From Cupriavidus phytohabitans (lineage in GTDB: Bacteria > Pseudomonadota > Gammaproteobacteria > Burkholderiales > Burkholderiaceae), in NCBI RefSeq assembly GCF_000426345.1, contig NZ_AUFE01000009.1, positions 114,226-178,225 on the forward strand: 64,000 nucleotides of DNA, given 5' to 3'. The notes under the pieces are model-generated. The model worked only from the letters and a program-made list of their open reading frames with translations, searched no databases and was not told where the DNA came from. The position numbers and the translations under genes are program-made. This document shows, in pieces, positions 17,354 to 24,526 of this stretch. How positions within the stretch are numbered: the first letter of the stretch is position 1; each line of letters begins with the position of its first letter.

Positions 17354-18250
17354 ATGGCACCCCGCGTCTTTGGGCTGATGAACTACATTACCCGACGCAA
17401 GGTCATAAAGGCCCTCGGCGAACTCCGTCGTATCGTTCTGCATCGCCGAAAGTCGGTGATTTTGGATTTCTCGAGGACGCAAAAGCTCTACGCCGAAGGT
17501 ACGCTGCTGTTCGTTGCTGAGTTGCGCAGGATGCTGAGGTTGTCGGGTGGGAACGTCGCAATTTCTGGAACGGTTCCATGCGTTGACAAGGTTGCCCAGG
17601 TTCTAAAGAAGCTCGGTGTTCTTGATCTCCTGGGAGTTGAGTGCGACGTCGTACCAAAGGACGAGGATGTGATCCACTGGCGCCATGCGCACGGGCATAA
17701 AGTAGATGGTGCCGCATACGAGGACGTGCTCGCCGAATATGACGGGGAGATAGCTGAAGCCTTGTCGCAGCAGTTGTACACGGGCATAACCGAAGCAATG
17801 ACCAATGTCCTCAACCACGCCTACGAATTTCCGCGTGAGGACGGCACAAAAACTGCTAGAGGGGAGTGGTGGATGTTCTCCCAGGAGAAGGACGGCATGC
17901 TTTCGGTGGCATTTTGCGATCTTGGTGCCGGAATTCCCCCAACACTAAGGTTGAAGCGCCCGTCAGTTTGGGCCCGCGCGTTTCGATACGGGGATGGCAA
18001 GGACGCAAATGTGATTGCACATGCGATCCAAGACAGCGTGTCTCGCACACGCCAAGGTCATCGAGGACACGGCTTGAACCAAATTGTGAGCCTGGTGGAT
18101 AACATTCGGGGTGGCCGTGTACAGGTCATCAGTAACCGAGGGGCCATTGAGCGTGAGGCCGGAAACATGAAGCCGTTCGAGTTCTCTGATAGCATCATGG
18201 GGACACTTATCTATTGGCTAATCCCCTTGCATAGCAAGGAGGCGGTATGA
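17354..18250 (+). CDS. STAS-like / GHKL ATPase fusion protein (cargo cassette gene 1)
   Basis: This 298-residue protein appears to have two modules. Residues about 30-100 look like a STAS-type alpha/beta fold (SVILDFSRTQKLYAEGTLLFVAEL, then VAISGTVP). Residues about 135-295 are a histidine-kinase-like (GHKL) ATPase with N box TEAMTNVLNHA (146-156), G1 box CDLGAGIP (188-195), G2 box GHRGHGLNQI (235-244) and the terminal GTLIYWLIP strand. There is no dimerisation or phospho-acceptor helix, so it is not an ordinary sensor kinase; it resembles anti-sigma-type ATPases. It overlaps the DUF4325 gene by 4 bases. Start uncertain (17354 ATG, or upstream non-ATG). Function unknown; defence or signalling cargo is inferred from position. 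Confidence 0.75.
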   Translation: MAPRVFGLMNYITRRKVIKALGELRRIVLHRRKSVILDFSRTQKLYAEGTLLFVAELRRMLRLSGGNVAISGTVPCVDKVAQVLKKLGVLDLLGVECDVVPKDEDVIHWRHAHGHKVDGAAYEDVLAEYDGEIAEALSQQLYTGITEAMTNVLNHAYEFPREDGTKTARGEWWMFSQEKDGMLSVAFCDLGAGIPPTLRLKRPSVWARAFRYGDGKDANVIAHAIQDSVSRTRQGHRGHGLNQIVSLVDNIRGGRVQVISNRGAIEREAGNMKPFEFSDSIMGTLIYWLIPLHSKEAV

Positions 18251-18567
18251 GAACCATCAGCATTGCGAAGGACTTTTCTCGGCATCCCGCTGGCCGGTTC
18301 GAGAGGGACGGCCCCTCCAGTGGCGAACTGTTCCGTAGGAAGTTCTTGATTCCGAGTCTCCGAGAGGAGCAAGACAAGATCGTCATTGAGATGGACGGTG
18401 CTCGTGGCTATGGCTCTTCCTTTTTGGAAGAGGCTTTCGGCGGTCTCGTGCGGGAGGGATTCGACAAAGAACGACTGTTGCGGACGCTCGTGATCATTGC
18501 CTCAAACGCGAGCCTAAAGGTCGAGATCGAAGACTACATAAAGAGCGCCGCTCCAACACAACACTAG
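18247..18567 (+). CDS. DUF4325 (STAS-like) protein (cargo cassette gene 2)
   Basis: This 106-residue protein is of the DUF4325 type: ISIAKDFSRHPAGRFERDGPSSGELFR, then EQDKIVIEMDGARGYGSSFLEEAFGGLVR. DUF4325 proteins are small STAS-like folds often encoded next to GHKL ATPases, by analogy with anti-anti-sigma/anti-sigma pairs. Here its ATGA start overlaps the ATPase stop, implying translational coupling and a likely complex. There is no membrane segment. The serine pair in YGSSFLEE aligns with the loop where anti-anti-sigma factors are phosphorylated; that is inference. Confidence 0.78.
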   Translation: MRTISIAKDFSRHPAGRFERDGPSSGELFRRKFLIPSLREEQDKIVIEMDGARGYGSSFLEEAFGGLVREGFDKERLLRTLVIIASNASLKVEIEDYIKSAAPTQH

Positions 18568-18577
18568 GGTCAACAAT

Positions 18578-19078
18578 TTGGCTTGGGCTGACTGGGCATC
18601 AGGCATTCCGTGGGTCATCGCTGTCGTCGGGTGGGCAGCAACCCATGTATTCAGTGAAGCGCGCGAGCGGCGGAAGGAATGCCGGTCGCAGCTCGACAAA
18701 GTTCACGAATTGCTAGCCAAGATAGAGCAGGGCGGTACAGCATTTCATCGGGCCGAGAAGTATGACGGCGGGAAGTCGGGCGAATTGCTCTCTCAGCTTC
18801 ATCAGCTGGAGCGTACGCTCTATCGCATCCCAGTTGTCGATGTGGATGGGTTGGCGCGCGATTTGGTCGGACTGCGTAGATCAATCACGTTGAAGAATTT
18901 CGATCCAAGCGAATTCGTCGCGCAGCTTCAAGGCAGCGACATCGTCGCAGGGATATCGGATGCCGTGTTCGACATGGAAGACGCTCTCGAGCTCCAATAT
19001 CGCGACAGGTATCCTGCGCAGTTTCCGTTCTTCCGACTTGGTAAGGCAAAGGCTTCGACACAAATCGGTCGTGATTGA
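18578..19078 (+). CDS. Membrane-anchored coiled-coil protein (cargo cassette gene 3)
   Basis: This 166-residue protein begins at TTG 18578 (AGGG about 9 bases upstream). One N-terminal transmembrane helix (WASGIPWVIAVVGWAATHVF, residues about 6-25) is followed by a charged helix likely to be coiled coil (EARERRKECRSQLDKVHELLAKIEQ) and a cytoplasmic alpha-helical domain. Its architecture, one anchor plus helical sensor or effector domain, suits a membrane partner of the preceding ATPase/STAS pair. It starts 10 bases after gene 2, and its stop is directly adjacent to the convergent integrase stop. I do not recognise the family. Confidence 0.65.
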   Translation: MAWADWASGIPWVIAVVGWAATHVFSEARERRKECRSQLDKVHELLAKIEQGGTAFHRAEKYDGGKSGELLSQLHQLERTLYRIPVVDVDGLARDLVGLRRSITLKNFDPSEFVAQLQGSDIVAGISDAVFDMEDALELQYRDRYPAQFPFFRLGKAKASTQIGRD

Positions 19079-20176
19079 CTAGCGCGTAGCCTTCACCTTT
19101 CGCTCTCTTCTGCGGTCGTAAATCTTGGCTACCATGCGGCCATCCGCATGTCCGGTGGCGTCCACAATGCGCTCATCGCCTTCATCCATCCGCTCGGTCA
19201 CCGCGCTTGGTCGCATGTCCGCAAGTGCAAAACGCACGAACGGGATTTCCTCCTTCTCTGCTGCCGCTTCGCAGTAGTCCATCAGCCGGCCCCAGATCGT
19301 GTTCCACCCGCTGCGACTGTACACCTGCCCAGAAGTGTTGCCAAAGACATACACGCCTGGGGTGCGCTGTAGTGCCAGTGCCTCGTCGACCGTGGCCTTC
19401 AACTCCGGGGACCAGTAGATGAGCTTCCAGCGCTGGGCATGCCCGGCCTTGCGCTTGCCAACAGGCACCTGGACGCCGGCATCGGTGATTCGCTGACGGA
19501 GGAGGGCGCGCATCTCGTCTGGGCGGCTGACGGTTAGGAATGCCGTATACGCACACAGCGCCATGATGTGGTAGCTGCCGCCGCGTTCGCGCGCGATCCG
19601 ACGCATCAGCTGCATCTCGGCCGATGACACCACGCGCTGCCGAGGGCGGGTCGGGTTGTACTCGATGCCGCGGCACGGGTTCTCCTCAAGGTCGCCATGC
19701 TTGCGCCCGTACTCCAGCACCGCGGACAGCAGGGCGATTTCCTTGTTGGCCTTCGCAGGCGCTCCCTTGCTGGCTCGCGCGGCCAGGTATTTGTAGGCAT
19801 GGACGGGCTTGATGCTGTCGGGCGCCATCTTCCCAAACACAGCGATCAGCTTCTTCGATTCCCGCCTGTTCTCGGTGAGCGTGCCTTCAGCCTTCCTGGA
19901 CTCGCTGTCAGCAGGCAACCCTTCCTGCCATTCGAAATACCGATCGAAAAGCGATTCGACCGTGCCGGCGCGCACGACATTGCCGTTCAGCTCGTTGGCG
20001 CGCCGAATCGCGTCGTCGCGGATAGCGGCGACTGCCTCGGGATTGTTGGTCGCCGCGGACAGCCGGAATGCCCACTTGCCGTTGTCGAGCTTGTAGCCAT
20101 AGCTCGTCTTGAATTTGCCGGCCCGCACATACAGGCGGAATGGCAGCCCATCGGGCCGCTTGCGTCGTCCAATCAT
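19079..20176 (-). CDS. Phage tyrosine integrase
   Basis: This 365-residue site-specific recombinase has an N-terminal Arm/SAM-like region, a core-binding helix bundle (KPVHAYKYLAARASKGAPAKANKEIALLSAVLEYGRK) and the catalytic domain. The first arginine is in TVSRPDEMRALL, the box II arginine in LADMRPSAVT, then GHADGRMVAKIYDRR with the nucleophile tyrosine. The histidine that usually precedes box II (HxxR) is replaced, as in several beta-proteobacterial prophage integrases that have R or A there. It lies about 2 kb from tRNA-His and points toward it, consistent with integration at the tRNA 3' end. Confidence 0.93.
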   Translation of the reverse strand: MIGRRKRPDGLPFRLYVRAGKFKTSYGYKLDNGKWAFRLSAATNNPEAVAAIRDDAIRRANELNGNVVRAGTVESLFDRYFEWQEGLPADSESRKAEGTLTENRRESKKLIAVFGKMAPDSIKPVHAYKYLAARASKGAPAKANKEIALLSAVLEYGRKHGDLEENPCRGIEYNPTRPRQRVVSSAEMQLMRRIARERGGSYHIMALCAYTAFLTVSRPDEMRALLRQRITDAGVQVPVGKRKAGHAQRWKLIYWSPELKATVDEALALQRTPGVYVFGNTSGQVYSRSGWNTIWGRLMDYCEAAAEKEEIPFVRFALADMRPSAVTERMDEGDERIVDATGHADGRMVAKIYDRRRERKVKATR

Positions 20177-20178
20177 GT

Positions 20179-20406
20179 TCAGATTGCGGAGAAGTCGGGT
20201 TCCATGCCGGCAGGCGAGGCCTCGACGACTGCCATGCCGGACATGCGGGCCTCATAGTACCGACGGTCGACTTGGGGGAACCCGCGCAGGTTCGGGATGA
20301 ACGGCACGCGATGCCGCTCCAAATGTCGTCGCATGCAGGCGAAACTGCTCTTGCTGCAGTCGATCATTTCGGCGAGCTCGTCGGCTGTCAGGTATCGGCT
20401 TTGCAT
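20179..20406 (-). CDS. DUF4224 protein, probable excisionase-like partner of the integrase
   Basis: This protein is 75 residues from the ATG at 20406 (GGGGTGTG upstream): MQSRYLTADELAEMIDCSKSSFACMRRHL, then FIPNLRGFPQVDRRYYEARM. This is the DUF4224 pattern, an N-terminal helix-turn-helix followed by a short beta wing, found next to phage integrases and likely acting in excision or integrase control. The stop is 2 bases from the integrase start, so the two are co-transcribed. Confidence 0.78.
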   Translation of the reverse strand: MQSRYLTADELAEMIDCSKSSFACMRRHLERHRVPFIPNLRGFPQVDRRYYEARMSGMAVVEASPAGMEPDFSAI

Positions 20407-20585
20407 GTCACACCCCATAGTCGGCGGGTCAATTCGACGTTGCTCAGTTTTTGTTCGTCGGTCGGCACACCGATCACCTCGCGCCAAGTGAGCGCTGCCG
20501 TTGGCGAAAGTAGGGCGGTGAAGCCAGTAAAGGAGCGCTCACGGATCTGGACCCGACCATGCCGCTCGAGGGGGTAGTTCGTCAT
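20388..20585 (-). CDS. Small phage hypothetical
   Basis: This 65-residue protein (MTNYPLERHGRVQIRERSFTGFTALLSPTAAL) overlaps the start of the DUF4224 gene by 19 bases and is preceded by AAGGA nine bases before its ATG. No family recognised. Position and overlap suggest the first gene of the leftward xis-int transcript. The reading frame could be spurious. Confidence 0.45.
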   Translation of the reverse strand: MTNYPLERHGRVQIRERSFTGFTALLSPTAALTWREVIGVPTDEQKLSNVELTRRLWGVTCKADT

Positions 20586-20620
20586 GCTACGATTCCTTTG
20601 CCAATTTCCCAGAGGCCACG

Positions 20621-20929
20621 ATGACGACGTACGCCGTTACCGCAAAGCGCATTGATCCAAATACCGGATGGGTTACTCATGTCATGTGGGGGGAGGTCAA
20701 CCGTGACGGGTTCGAGTGGGCAGTGGCACCGCATCTGGCCACCGTCCTTGACGTCGTCGATGCGCTCACTTTCGGAGACAAGGTGGTTACCGTCTTCGAA
20801 ATTGAAGGCGGACGGGTGCTTGGTCCTCATCTTCGGGTGACAGTCGACCATGCTGGACGCGAGAACATTGCAATTGAGCCTGGGGAGCTGCGGGAAGGTC
20901 GAACTCTGGCTGATCTCCCCAATTGCTGA
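20621..20929 (+). CDS. Phage accessory protein of unknown function (DUF-like, 102 aa)
   Basis: MTTYAVTAKRIDPNTGWVTHVMWGEV begins a soluble 102-residue protein with alternating beta-strand pattern and an internal FGDKVVTVFEIEGGRVLGPHLRV. AGAGG lies six bases before the ATG. An extended -10 (TGCTACGAT, 20585-20593) about 30 bases upstream gives it its own promoter. It is transcribed against the surrounding leftward genes, the mark of an accessory (moron) gene. Function unknown. Confidence 0.6.
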   Translation: MTTYAVTAKRIDPNTGWVTHVMWGEVNRDGFEWAVAPHLATVLDVVDALTFGDKVVTVFEIEGGRVLGPHLRVTVDHAGRENIAIEPGELREGRTLADLPNC

Positions 20930-20960
20930 CGTAGCGCTCCGTGGAAGGCAGTTCATTTGG

Positions 20961-21247
20961 TCACCATTCCACAATGGTGTACATGTCCACGAACTGCCGC
21001 TCTTCGTAGTAGATGTAGCCAGCTCTTTCAACTGGCGCACCGCCTCGTCGTACTGCTTGGCTAGCCCGGTCGAACGGTCGCTGCTATAGCTGCCGCTGGG
21101 CCAGGGGCCATCGTGGGGCGCCATCGAGCGCTTCTTGGTGTTGGCCGCCTCGCGGATCTTGTCTAGAGCTGTATCGACGCGCTCGGCGGAAGTCGGGCCG
21201 GCGATCTCGCGGGCTTCGGCGGCGGTCAGGAGCTTTCGGGCTCTCAT
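20961..21247 (-). pseudogene. Frameshifted small phage protein
   Basis: From the ATG at 21247 the frame encodes MRARKLLTAAEAREIAGPTSAERVDTAL and on to AVRQLKEL (near 21020). The natural continuation GYIYYEERQFVDMYTIVEW followed by TGA at 20961-20963 lies in another frame. This ending is typical of small prophage proteins that begin LTAAEAREIAGP. One base appears lost around GAGCTGGCTAC (about 21018). In the uncorrected frame translation runs on to 20582 through sequence antisense to the neighbouring gene. It is either a broken gene or a sequencing error. Confidence 0.7.
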
Positions 21248-21273
21248 GCTAGGATGTCCTTTCCAGACAAGGG

Positions 21274-21531
21274 ATGACCATGCTGAACTCCAAAGACACC
21301 AAGTACAAAGGATTCACCTATCGCGTTGGCGGAACGCAGCAAGGGAGCGGACCTCGCTACGGTGAGGTGCGATATGCGAGGAACGAGGTCGACGGGTCCC
21401 CCGGCAAGGAAGAGCGGACTATCCAAGTCCATGGCAAATTTTCCGACTTGAATGCAGCCATGGACGCGGCGGACAGGCATATCAGGGCGATGATTGATCG
21501 AGGTGATCCGGCGCTCGACTTGCCGGAGTGA
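21274..21531 (+). CDS. Small phage accessory protein
   Basis: This 85-residue hydrophilic protein (MTMLNSKDTKYKGFTYRVGGTQQ, then IQVHGKFSDLNAAMDAADRHIRAMIDRG) starts at ATG 21274 or 21280. The copy of the extended -10 motif TGCTAGGAT at 21246-21254 lies just upstream, so it has its own promoter. There is no membrane segment. Function unknown. Confidence 0.55.
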   Translation: MTMLNSKDTKYKGFTYRVGGTQQGSGPRYGEVRYARNEVDGSPGKEERTIQVHGKFSDLNAAMDAADRHIRAMIDRGDPALDLPE

Positions 21532-21553
21532 GTCGATAGGGAGCAGGTCGCGC

Positions 21554-21688
21554 ATGACGTCGCGGCGGTCGCCTTGGCCGCAGTGGTTGGTGGTCAGCGT
21601 GCTCCTGATCGTAATTCTCGGAGGAGGGCCTAATGGAAGCGGACGACAAGCGAATCGCTGCCGAGGATGCGCGGCGCCACTGGAATAG
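21554..21688 (+). CDS. Very small single-helix membrane protein
   Basis: ATG 21554 with GAGCAGG upstream encodes 44 residues: MTSRRSPWPQWLVVSVLLIVILGGG followed by a short polar tail. The positively charged N-terminus and one transmembrane helix are plausible for a small phage membrane peptide. Its end overlaps the next gene by 56 bases in another frame. It may be real or fortuitous. Confidence 0.35.
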   Translation: MTSRRSPWPQWLVVSVLLIVILGGGPNGSGRQANRCRGCAAPLE

Positions 21689-22028
21689 TTTGGACACTGC
21701 CCTGATCGAGGCAACGAAAGCGTGCCTCATATTGAATGGGGGCTCTGTGGTCGCGATGCTTGGACTGCTGCAGAACCTCCTTGCGAAGTCACAGGGAACA
21801 GCGTTCAAACCATATGCATTGGGCGCCGCCGCGTTGTTCCTGATAGGGGCGGTCTGCGTGGTACCAGCATTTGGCCATCGATCAGCGATGTTCCGTAAGA
21901 TTCTCGCCGGCAACGCCGAAGAAGCCGTCCACAGGGACAATAGTTCTCTGACTTGGCTCGGAGGCTCCATCTTGGCTTTCGTGCTGGGCGCCATTGCAGC
22001 AGGCGCGGGAATTGCCATTGCCTTGTAG
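21633..22028 (+). CDS. Three-helix membrane protein (accessory)
   Basis: This 131-residue protein starts at ATG 21633 after GGAGGAGGG. A soluble N-terminal helix (RRHWNSLDTALIEATKACLIL) leads into about three hydrophobic segments (LNGGSVVAMLGLLQNLL; YALGAAALFLIGAVCVVPAF; WLGGSILAFVLGAIAAGAGIAIAL). It is plus-strand in the accessory block, directly upstream of the HEPN-like gene, and could be a small membrane effector or an exclusion protein. No family recognised. Confidence 0.6.
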   Translation: MEADDKRIAAEDARRHWNSLDTALIEATKACLILNGGSVVAMLGLLQNLLAKSQGTAFKPYALGAAALFLIGAVCVVPAFGHRSAMFRKILAGNAEEAVHRDNSSLTWLGGSILAFVLGAIAAGAGIAIAL

Positions 22029-22163
22029 TTCACGAGGCCCCCATTTGGCTGCTTAGCTGACCAACTCGCCATCTGGGGCACTTTGGCGTGCACCATGGAG
22101 TCGGAGAAAAGGTTGGCGCGTTCGTTCGTCATGCTAGGATCTTCAAACACATTGGAGCTGCCT

Positions 22164-22634
22164 ATGGCTATGCCCGACGATGGAGATGTCATTCGCGCGA
22201 TGGGAACTGTCGCGTTGTGGTCGGCATATATGGAGGAGGCCATTGATGATTGCCTTGAGCAGTTCATTGACCGAGGAAGAGCTGAGGAGCGATTGCGTAA
22301 GCAGTCAGCGCGTGAGAAGGCCAAAATTCTGAGGCGGTTGATCAATAGCACTCCCTTCAATGAGGAGCTCGTATATCTTCCGGCACTGCTTGACGCAGTC
22401 ATCAATCGCTTGGAAGATCGGAATACTGTGATACATGGGCGGCTATACGTCAGCCCTGATGGCGAGATGATTCGGCGGTCTGCACGGCATGGGGAACCTG
22501 ATGTTCCAGCCAGCTCTGCTGAGTTGTACGCGTTGGCAGACGGGATCCAAGAACTAGTTCCTGGGCTACTGCATGCGTCCAGATTCCGACTTGGTAGACA
22601 TCTGGACAGGCGCGATGAAGGCGTAGAAGGGTAG
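22164..22634 (+). CDS. HEPN-like protein with RxxxxH motif
   Basis: This 156-residue all-alpha protein starts at ATG 22164 (GGAG seven bases upstream). The first helices carry VALWSAYMEEAIDDCLEQFI and a basic helix follows (REKAKILRRLINS). The C-terminal helix has R86-NTVI-H91 followed by GRLY. R-x4-H in an all-helical protein of this size is the RNase motif of HEPN domains, frequent in toxins and abortive-infection proteins. TTGGCG and TAGGAT boxes at 22111-22138 form its own promoter. It opposes the leftward early operon. The HEPN call rests on motif and helical pattern only. Confidence 0.55.
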   Translation: MAMPDDGDVIRAMGTVALWSAYMEEAIDDCLEQFIDRGRAEERLRKQSAREKAKILRRLINSTPFNEELVYLPALLDAVINRLEDRNTVIHGRLYVSPDGEMIRRSARHGEPDVPASSAELYALADGIQELVPGLLHASRFRLGRHLDRRDEGVEG

Positions 22635-22644
22635 CTCACGCTGC

Positions 22645-24423
22645 CTACGTATGTTGCGCTACAGCCAGGGCGATCGCGACCGGCCGTACCCACACCGGCG
22701 TGGCCGACAGCATGAACGTCTCGCCAGTCTCGGCCAGCAGCAGGGTGGTGCCCATCACCTCGGCAATAGCCTCCGCTGCATAGGGCGGCACGGCATTGCC
22801 GATGCGCTCGCGCCACGCCTGGTCGCTCAGGCCGTCCAGCTCGAGGTATTCCTCGGGTTCGATCAGCGACTGGATAGCGGCCAGTTCCAACGTGGTGAAC
22901 GGCCGGTGCCAAGTGCCATCCAGCGCGCGGATGATTGCGATCAGCTTGTCGTTCGCCGCCGGCAGGCGCGGATCGGCCACCGACCACTTGCCGTTGTCGT
23001 AGCCAGCTGCGGCCGAAACGGCGCCACTGTGCTGATTCCAGCTAACCACACCGTAGTGCCCGGCGGTCAAGTAGTTGTCGCCTTTCTCGCGGTGGAAGCC
23101 GGGACGAGGGTCGGCAACGGCAAATGCGCCTTGGCCCGTAGTGCTGCCAGCGATCACAGTGCCCGTTGCCTCTTCCCATTGCGTGACGGCGTACTTGCCG
23201 TAGGTCGGGCCTTCGCGTCGGGGGTCGGCGACGCACTGTCCGGTCCCGTGCGCGCTGGTGACCGCGCCAGCGGCCTGGCTCCATGGCACAATGCGGTATT
23301 CGTTGTTGTGCTTGGCCGGGCCGGCGTGGCGCGGGTCTGCCACGCTGAACGTGCCTTGCCCGGGCGACTTCACGCCGATGATCGCGCCCGACGCCTCGCG
23401 CCAGCCCAGCACACCATACTGCTGATATTGCGCGGCATTAGCGGGGGCGCGCGGATCCGCCACCGAGAAGGCACCATTAGTCGGCAGAGACTCCCCAGCT
23501 ACTGTCCCTGCCCCCGGCTCCTCCCAGTCAACTACACCGAGGTGGCCACCGCGGCGTTCCGGCAGGATCAGGTAATCCTGCAGATAGCCATCCTTCACTG
23601 CTAGCCGGTCCAGGCTACGCCAGTCACTGCCCGCTTCGACGAACGCCAGCCGCACCCAGGTCTTCCACTGCAGGGAAGGCACACGGTGCATGGGGCCGGC
23701 CTCGGCAGCGCCCGGCAGCGGCATGCGGTCCAGCACGGCACCGACACCCTGCAAGCGCTTCATTGGCGGCTCGTACAGAAAAGCCGGTACCTTGGCGGTG
23801 TGGCGTGCGACCAGCAGAAAGCGCTTGCGGCTCTGCGCCAGCCCGCCGATCACGCCGCAATCGTGGGTCGTCTCGTTCACGGCATAGCCGTAGTGGCGCA
23901 GCAACTGCCCAATCTGGTCCAGCAGATGCCGGCCGCGCGTCGCCAGCCTCGGCACATTCTCGAACACGATCAGTTCGGCCGGATCATCCTTCCACGCCTC
24001 GCACATGAGCCACACGCAGCGCAGAGTCAGCTCGTTGAGCGCCTGGTATTTCGGCGTCTTGCTTTTCTCTTCGGATAGCAAGCCAGAGGCGCCCTTGCAC
24101 GGCGATGAGATGAAGACGCAGTGAGGGTGCTCACTGTTGGCCGCGCGGCGTACATCAGCGGGCACAGCCTCGCGCCAGCCGTGCGGCGGCTCATTGCCGT
24201 GGAAGGCGGTGTACTGCTGACGCGTGAACAGGTCCATAACCGTGCACGGCGTGCCGACAAGGCGCTGGAAGTCGCGCGCGGCAGCCGGGTCGTTGTCGAT
24301 ACCGCCGATGCAGCGCCAGCTCGCCTTCATGTTACGCACGCGCGAGACGGCGCGCCGGAAGCCTTTGGCGCCACCGCCAAGGCCAGAGCACATGGTGAAG
24401 CAGTTGTAGCTGCGGTGAATCAT
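22645..24423 (-). CDS. Phage C5-cytosine DNA methyltransferase with VADPR repeats
   Basis: This 592-residue protein starts at ATG 24423 (AGGAG six bases upstream; the frame is open to 24537). Dcm-type motifs are present: motif I CFTMCSGLGGGAKGF, motif IV ISSPCKGASGL (catalytic Cys), motif VI ENVPRL, motif VIII QSRKRFLLVAR and C-terminal motif IX/X GNAVPPYAAEAIAEVMG. Between the catalytic region and motif IX is an insert of about 190 residues with five units of 38-44 residues, each containing SVADPR or CVADPR. It takes the place of the usual target-recognition region. The gene is the last of the leftward early operon. It probably methylates phage DNA to escape host restriction. Confidence 0.88.
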   Translation of the reverse strand: MIHRSYNCFTMCSGLGGGAKGFRRAVSRVRNMKASWRCIGGIDNDPAAARDFQRLVGTPCTVMDLFTRQQYTAFHGNEPPHGWREAVPADVRRAANSEHPHCVFISSPCKGASGLLSEEKSKTPKYQALNELTLRCVWLMCEAWKDDPAELIVFENVPRLATRGRHLLDQIGQLLRHYGYAVNETTHDCGVIGGLAQSRKRFLLVARHTAKVPAFLYEPPMKRLQGVGAVLDRMPLPGAAEAGPMHRVPSLQWKTWVRLAFVEAGSDWRSLDRLAVKDGYLQDYLILPERRGGHLGVVDWEEPGAGTVAGESLPTNGAFSVADPRAPANAAQYQQYGVLGWREASGAIIGVKSPGQGTFSVADPRHAGPAKHNNEYRIVPWSQAAGAVTSAHGTGQCVADPRREGPTYGKYAVTQWEEATGTVIAGSTTGQGAFAVADPRPGFHREKGDNYLTAGHYGVVSWNQHSGAVSAAAGYDNGKWSVADPRLPAANDKLIAIIRALDGTWHRPFTTLELAAIQSLIEPEEYLELDGLSDQAWRERIGNAVPPYAAEAIAEVMGTTLLLAETGETFMLSATPVWVRPVAIALAVAQHT

Positions 24424-24526
24424 TACGACTCCTAGTCCTTGCAAGCCTCGCGGCGTAGAGCTGTGTGCCGGTCTCTCCCGGCTGTCACGCCTGGTTCTCT
24501 CACGCGCGGCGTTCCGCTCTCGGGGT

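Noticed and set aside
20582..20960. C-terminal half of the 222-codon minus-strand frame
   Set aside because: Arises from a frameshift; the natural stop of the gene is at 20961 in the corrected frame, and this part lies antisense to the 20621-20929 gene.
21482..22987. 501-codon minus-strand frame
   Set aside because: Antisense to two better supported plus-strand genes and overlapping the methyltransferase; Ser/Arg-rich with no domain pattern.
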